From positions 868,001-932,000 of the forward strand of contig NZ_JBEXAC010000001.1 in assembly GCF_040567655.1 (NCBI RefSeq): a DNA stretch of 64,000 nt, written 5' to 3'. The DNA is from Chitinophaga sp. H8 (GTDB taxonomy: Bacteria > Bacteroidota > Bacteroidia > Chitinophagales > Chitinophagaceae). Positions 59,785 to 64,000 of the stretch are shown piece after piece; the stretch's first letter is position 1; each line of letters starts with the position of its first letter. The notes beneath the pieces were generated by a model. It saw only the letters and a program-made list of their open reading frames with translations. It was not told the DNA's origin and searched no databases. Both the position numbers and the translations under genes were made by a program.

Positions 59785-62700
59785 ATGCAATTTGACTTTA
59801 CCAGCAAAGTTCTGTGCCGGGCAGAACGCTTATCGGCCAAACTAAGCGCGAGCACATTTGCGGATGTATCAGAGAACCGAAGAAAAATACTGCGGATTAT
59901 GAGAATGATTTCAGTTTTCATGCTTATCGCCTGTATGCATGTAAGTGCTACCGGCTTATCCCAGGAGATCACCCTCTCCGTAAAAAACGAACCACTGAAG
60001 AGTGTCTTTAAAAAGATTTCCAAACAGGCCAATATTTCCATCCTGTATAATGACAGTGATCTGAAAAGCGCTTCTCCTGTAAGTATGGACGTCAGAAAAG
60101 CACGCCTGGAACAAGTGCTGGATGAATGCCTGAAAGGATATCCCCTGGAATATACTATGGGAAACGGTATCATCAGGATCCGGAAAAAGAAATACACAAT
60201 ACCGCCTTCACTTTCAGGAAACGTGGCACTGGCGGAAGTGGCTGCCACCATTACCGGTAAGGTAACGGATGCGGCAGGTAAACCCCTGCCCGGTGCAACG
60301 GTTGTGGTGAAAGGAACACAGGTAAGTACCTCTACCGATGGAGAGGGGGCGTTTAAACTGACCGTGACCGGAGGGCAGGATGCCGAACTGATTATTTCTT
60401 TTATTGGCTATAAAACACAAACCATCCGGATAGGTAGCCAGCAAACCATTAATGTGGTGATGGAAGAAGCGGTGTCCGGACTGAATGATATCGTTGTAGT
60501 GGGATATGGTACCGTTAGAAAGAAAGACGTGACCGGTGCGCTCTCTACCATCAAATCAGACGACCTGGCCAAAGTGCCTGTTTCTTCTGTAACCAATGCC
60601 CTGGTAGGTAAGCTGCCCGGTTTGATTGCGATGCAGGCCAGCGGACAGCCAGGTGCGGATGCTTCCAGCCTGAACATCCGTGGTTTCGGTAATGCCCTGA
60701 TCATCGTGGATGGGGTAGAAGCCAACTTCCAGAATATTGATGCCAGCCAGATTGAAGATGTAACCATCCTTAAAGATGGCTCTGCTTCCATTTATGGCTC
60801 CAGGGCTGGTAACGGGGTGGTACTGATCACCACCAAAAGAGGGAAGGTAGGCAAACCGGTGATCACAGTAAATGCGACCACCACGTTACAACGTCCTACC
60901 TATTTCCAGAAAATGCTTTCTTCCGGCCAGTATACTACCCTGGTATCAGAAGAATATCTGCAATCCGGACAACCTGCCAACGGCGTGCCTTATACGAAAG
61001 AGCAGATCGCTAAATATTATGCAGCTACAGAACCCGGATACTATAACACTAACTGGCAAAGCCTGATTGTACGCGATTGGGCACCTATGCAGAATTATAA
61101 TGCATCTATCCGCGGTGGTAGTGAAAAGATCAGATACTACGCTTTTCTGGGTACACTCAATCAGGGCTCTTTCTGGAAAAGCAACGGCGGCGACTATAAA
61201 CGCTACAACTTCCAGTCAAATGTGGACGCAAATATCCTGGATAACCTGACGATGAGCATTACCATGTCCAGTATCGTAGACCGGATCAATTCCACCAACA
61301 GACCTCAGAATGGCGGTGGTTACCTGTTTGCCGACCTGTACAATAATAAACCCATGTACCCTGCCAGCCTGCCTGATCCATCTAAAATCCCTTATAGCGG
61401 TTCTGCTACAGGTGGTGCATTGGTGCAGTCAAACAGAGACCTGGGCGGATACTCCGATGAGCATTTCCAGACGCTTAACCAAACCGCTTCTCTCACCTAT
61501 GATGTTAAAGAGGTAAAAGGACTTTCCTTAAAAGCTTTTGGCAACTATATACAGATAAACGATAACCAAAAATCCTACGCTAGACCAGTAGACCTGTACA
61601 CTTATAACATTGATACAAAAGAATACACATTAGCTTCTCAGTATAATTCCAATACACAACTGACACAACAGAAATCTGTGTCCACTACCTTAACCGGACA
61701 GTTTTCTGTGAATTACAACCGCACGATCAACGAGGACCACCAGATAAATGCCATGGCCCTGTATGAAGTGTATACCTTGAAGACCGATTTTATTTCTGCG
61801 GGAAGGGCCAACTTCACTTTCCCCACACTGGATCAGATGTTTGCAGGTAGCCTGAGTACCGTGAGCAATAATGGCTCTGCCAGTGAAATGAGCCGTACCA
61901 GTTATGTAGGCCGTTTAAACTATGGATACAAAGGAAAGTACCTGTTGGGCGCTATCCTTCGTGCAGATGCTTCTGCTAAATTCCCGGCTGATTCCAGATG
62001 GGGATATTTCCCTAGTGTATCGCTCGGCTGGCGCTTGAATGAAGAAAACTTCATGAAAAAATACAATAACCTGGATGAGTTGAAGCTGCGTGCCAGCTAC
62101 GGTGCTTCCGGAAATGATGGTATCGGTAATTTCCAATACCTGGCAGGTTATGGTGCTACTTTAATGCCTGCATTGTGGGGTGGCACACCAGTGATGGGTA
62201 TTGCGCCACTGGGTATGGCCAATCCTACTTTGTCATGGGAAAGAATCACCATCTATAATATTGGATTGGACTATTCCTTTTTTAACCGGGCATTATACGG
62301 GGAAGCAGAAGTGTTTTACCGTAAAAGAGATGGTATGCCTGCAAAGAAGACAGTAAGCCTGCCCTCCAGCTTTGGTGCGGAACTGCCTTTGGAAAACCTG
62401 AACAGCCAGAACAATAGGGGCTTTGAATTGAAGGTAGGTACCATGGGAGCCAGCAGAGACTGGAAATGGGATGTGAGCGCTAATATTTCCTGGCAGAGAG
62501 CTAAGTGGGGACACGTGGAAGAAATTACTTACACTGATCCTGACTCAAAAAGATTGTACCAGTTATCCGGTCAATGGGTAGACCGTACCATGGGATATAT
62601 ATCTGATGGGTTGTTTACCAGCCAGGACCAGATAGATAAACTGGGATTCACCTATCCCGGCAACCCGGTATTGAAAATGGGAGATGTACGTTATGTGGAT

Positions 62701-63231
62701 AATAACAAGGATGGTGTGCTGGACTGGAAAGATCAGATAGAGATCGGTAAAGGACAGGTGCCGCAATGGATGGGTGGTTTGAATATCAACCTCACCTACA
62801 AGAATTTTGACCTGTCTGCATTGGTGCAAGGTGCATTTGGATATTACAAACTGGTAACATTAGGTTCCTTTACAAAAACTTTCTTCGACAACCGTTGGAC
62901 TGAAGAAACGAATGATGGCAGTGCACTCATTCCCCGCCTGGGCGGAACAGGAACCAATGGCCTGTTGTCTGGTCGCAACTACCGGAAAGCAGACTATGCA
63001 AGATTAAAAACCTTCGCTATCGGATATACCTTACCTAAAGCATTGCTGCAAAGAATCAATTTACAGAATGTCAGGTTTTATGTGGGTGGTAGTAACCTGT
63101 TTACCATTTCCGGACTGAATAAGTTTAACATCGATCCGGAATCTCCTTTCTCCGTTCAGGATGGTCAGCCTACCACTTCTTATTACCCGCAGATGAAAAC
63201 GATCATGCTGGGTGTAAACATCTCATTATAA
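59785..63231 (+). CDS. SusC-like TonB-dependent receptor with STN domain
   Basis: The 1148-residue protein has a signal segment (about MRMISVFMLIACMHVSATGL), an STN domain (ITLSVKNEPLKSVFKKISKQ) for contact with FecR, a carboxypeptidase-like domain (ITGKVTDAAGKPLPGATVVV), a plug with DVTILKDGSASIYGSRAGNG and a barrel ending IMLGVNISL. It is 245 bases after fecR and 7 bases before the SusD gene. It belongs to a sigma-regulated glycan-uptake locus whose enzymes lie beyond the window. Confidence 0.93.
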   Translation: MQFDFTSKVLCRAERLSAKLSASTFADVSENRRKILRIMRMISVFMLIACMHVSATGLSQEITLSVKNEPLKSVFKKISKQANISILYNDSDLKSASPVSMDVRKARLEQVLDECLKGYPLEYTMGNGIIRIRKKKYTIPPSLSGNVALAEVAATITGKVTDAAGKPLPGATVVVKGTQVSTSTDGEGAFKLTVTGGQDAELIISFIGYKTQTIRIGSQQTINVVMEEAVSGLNDIVVVGYGTVRKKDVTGALSTIKSDDLAKVPVSSVTNALVGKLPGLIAMQASGQPGADASSLNIRGFGNALIIVDGVEANFQNIDASQIEDVTILKDGSASIYGSRAGNGVVLITTKRGKVGKPVITVNATTTLQRPTYFQKMLSSGQYTTLVSEEYLQSGQPANGVPYTKEQIAKYYAATEPGYYNTNWQSLIVRDWAPMQNYNASIRGGSEKIRYYAFLGTLNQGSFWKSNGGDYKRYNFQSNVDANILDNLTMSITMSSIVDRINSTNRPQNGGGYLFADLYNNKPMYPASLPDPSKIPYSGSATGGALVQSNRDLGGYSDEHFQTLNQTASLTYDVKEVKGLSLKAFGNYIQINDNQKSYARPVDLYTYNIDTKEYTLASQYNSNTQLTQQKSVSTTLTGQFSVNYNRTINEDHQINAMALYEVYTLKTDFISAGRANFTFPTLDQMFAGSLSTVSNNGSASEMSRTSYVGRLNYGYKGKYLLGAILRADASAKFPADSRWGYFPSVSLGWRLNEENFMKKYNNLDELKLRASYGASGNDGIGNFQYLAGYGATLMPALWGGTPVMGIAPLGMANPTLSWERITIYNIGLDYSFFNRALYGEAEVFYRKRDGMPAKKTVSLPSSFGAELPLENLNSQNNRGFELKVGTMGASRDWKWDVSANISWQRAKWGHVEEITYTDPDSKRLYQLSGQWVDRTMGYISDGLFTSQDQIDKLGFTYPGNPVLKMGDVRYVDNNKDGVLDWKDQIEIGKGQVPQWMGGLNINLTYKNFDLSALVQGAFGYYKLVTLGSFTKTFFDNRWTEETNDGSALIPRLGGTGTNGLLSGRNYRKADYARLKTFAIGYTLPKALLQRINLQNVRFYVGGSNLFTISGLNKFNIDPESPFSVQDGQPTTSYYPQMKTIMLGVNISL

Positions 63232-63238
63232 AAATTGC

Positions 63239-64000
63239 ATGAACATGAAAAGAATAGCGATCCTTTTCTTATCAGGAGTGCTTCTGTCTACTTCCTGTCA
63301 AAAAGATATATTGAATAAACAACCTTTAGATAGAATTGCAGATAATATTGTGTGGAAGGACATCAAGGCTATTCAGGCAAACCTGGCTGGTAGCTACAGT
63401 ATGATGAGTGTGCTGGAAAATGAAACACCGGATAAATATATCGGTATCAGGCCTGGTGTGGGATGGACCCTGGAAGCACAGGTGGGCGTAACCCTGATCA
63501 ATAATATTACGGATGAAGCTACCTGGGGCATGTACCCGCAATGGAGCAATTTCAGAAGCAGCGGGATTACCATTAACGGTGGATTACTGGAGTGGTGGGA
63601 AAATGCCTATATCATTTTGCGTCAGCTGAATGATTTTATTGAAAAAGTACCACAATCACCCATCGATGAAGAATCGAAAAAGAGCTTACTGGCAGAAGCC
63701 CGTTTTTTAAGAGCTTTTAATTACTTCTCTATGGTGAAACGTTATGGTGGCGTGCCATTGATTTTAAATGCACAATCCATTAATGAGCCATATGAAAAGT
63801 TGTATCCCAAAAGGAATTCTGAAAAGGAGCTGTATGATTTTGTGATCAGTGAAATGGATGCGGTTTATAACGATCTCCCGCCTAAAGCAATTTCCGGACG
63901 GGCCTCCAAATATGCGGCGCTTACCTTAAAATCACGTGCTGCATTATATGCGGGCAGTATTGCAGAGTATGGTACAGTACAGCTGGGTGGACTACTGGGT
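63239..64000 (+). CDS. SusD-like lipoprotein, 5' part only
   Basis: The frame from ATG 63239 (or 63245) is open to the window end; 254 residues are visible. The signal MNMKRIAILFLSGVLLSTSC ends in a lipobox with Cys20. SusD motifs seen are LNKQPLDRIADNIVWKD, LAEARFLRAFNYFSMVKRYG and SRAALYAGSIAEYG. It pairs with the SusC gene seven bases upstream. The C-terminus is cut off by the window. Confidence 0.9.
   Translation, partial: MNMKRIAILFLSGVLLSTSCQKDILNKQPLDRIADNIVWKDIKAIQANLAGSYSMMSVLENETPDKYIGIRPGVGWTLEAQVGVTLINNITDEATWGMYPQWSNFRSSGITINGGLLEWWENAYIILRQLNDFIEKVPQSPIDEESKKSLLAEARFLRAFNYFSMVKRYGGVPLILNAQSINEPYEKLYPKRNSEKELYDFVISEMDAVYNDLPPKAISGRASKYAALTLKSRAALYAGSIAEYGTVQLGGLLG

Noticed and set aside
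1..64000. CRISPR arrays
   Set aside because: No series of regularly spaced identical repeats with unique spacers is present; the only phased repeats are the operators at 8011-8085 and the iterons at 6836-6946.

Overview
The window looks like a chromosome segment of a Chitinophaga-like member of the Bacteroidota. It carries two SusC/SusD pairs with FecR anti-sigma factors and ECF sigma factors, a GH144-type beta-glucanase, a GH43 enzyme, AraC regulators, lipoproteins with the family's lipobox, and promoters of the Bacteroidota type (TTTG-N19-TAnnTTTG). The species call is inference from gene content.

Region 1 (1-3045) is chromosomal: the 3' end of a BioF-like aminotransferase, a penicillin-acylase-family hydrolase and a tRNA-Lys(TTT) gene.

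Region 2 (about 3027-25138) is a 22-kb integrative element inserted in the 3' end of that tRNA. A copy of the tRNA tail recurs at 25122-25138, and a 24-bp arm-like repeat lies just inside each end. The left part is the element's own machinery: tyrosine recombinase, an unidentified regulator-like protein, an excisionase-like HTH protein, a replication-initiator-like protein with iterons inside its gene, and a DnaC-like ATPase. No relaxase, coupling ATPase, terminase or capsid gene is recognisable. The rest is mostly defence cargo: an AAA+/TPR protein behind three palindromic operators; a CBASS pair (CD-NTase plus TIR-STING); a convergent six-gene operon (ATPase, PIN, small Gly-starting protein, PfkB-nucleoside deoxyribosyltransferase fusion, QueC-like enzyme, HhH glycosylase); toxin-antitoxin genes (SymE-like, PIN plus a 52-aa partner, XRE regulator); and a two-gene unit of a papain/transglutaminase-like protein and an Abi-C-domain protein. 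Between these sits a GC-rich non-coding tract with a repeated hairpin that shows a compensatory base-pair change.

Region 3 (25205-39982) is ordinary chromosome: a P-loop kinase-like protein, a class C beta-lactamase-fold hydrolase, a beta-propeller protein, a frameshifted remnant of a subclass B1 metallo-beta-lactamase, a TPR lipoprotein, an AHSA1 protein, GH43, a siderophore-type TonB receptor, a large AsmA-like protein, DinB-like, AraC and VOC proteins.

Region 4 (40148-53371) is one long catabolic operon on the + strand: FecR, SusC, SusD, Gfo/Idh/MocA oxidoreductase, MFS transporter, Rieske oxygenase, FAD/NAD reductase with BFD-type cluster, PfkB kinase and SIS-domain isomerase/deglycase. 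The last two recall the kinase and deglycase of fructosamine catabolism, so an oxidised or N-linked sugar substrate is a reasonable guess. An ECF sigma gene, a phytanoyl-CoA-dioxygenase-family gene and a GH144 gene face it on the - strand.

Region 5 (56442-64000) holds an AraC regulator and a sigma/FecR/SusC/SusD locus whose sigma and FecR genes share a near-identical promoter. The SusD gene runs off the window.

The most interesting part is 11305-18209, where homologues of type IV CBASS ancillary proteins (QueC, HhH glycosylase) sit tail to tail with a CD-NTase/TIR-STING pair and are joined by enzymes not part of any system I recall.
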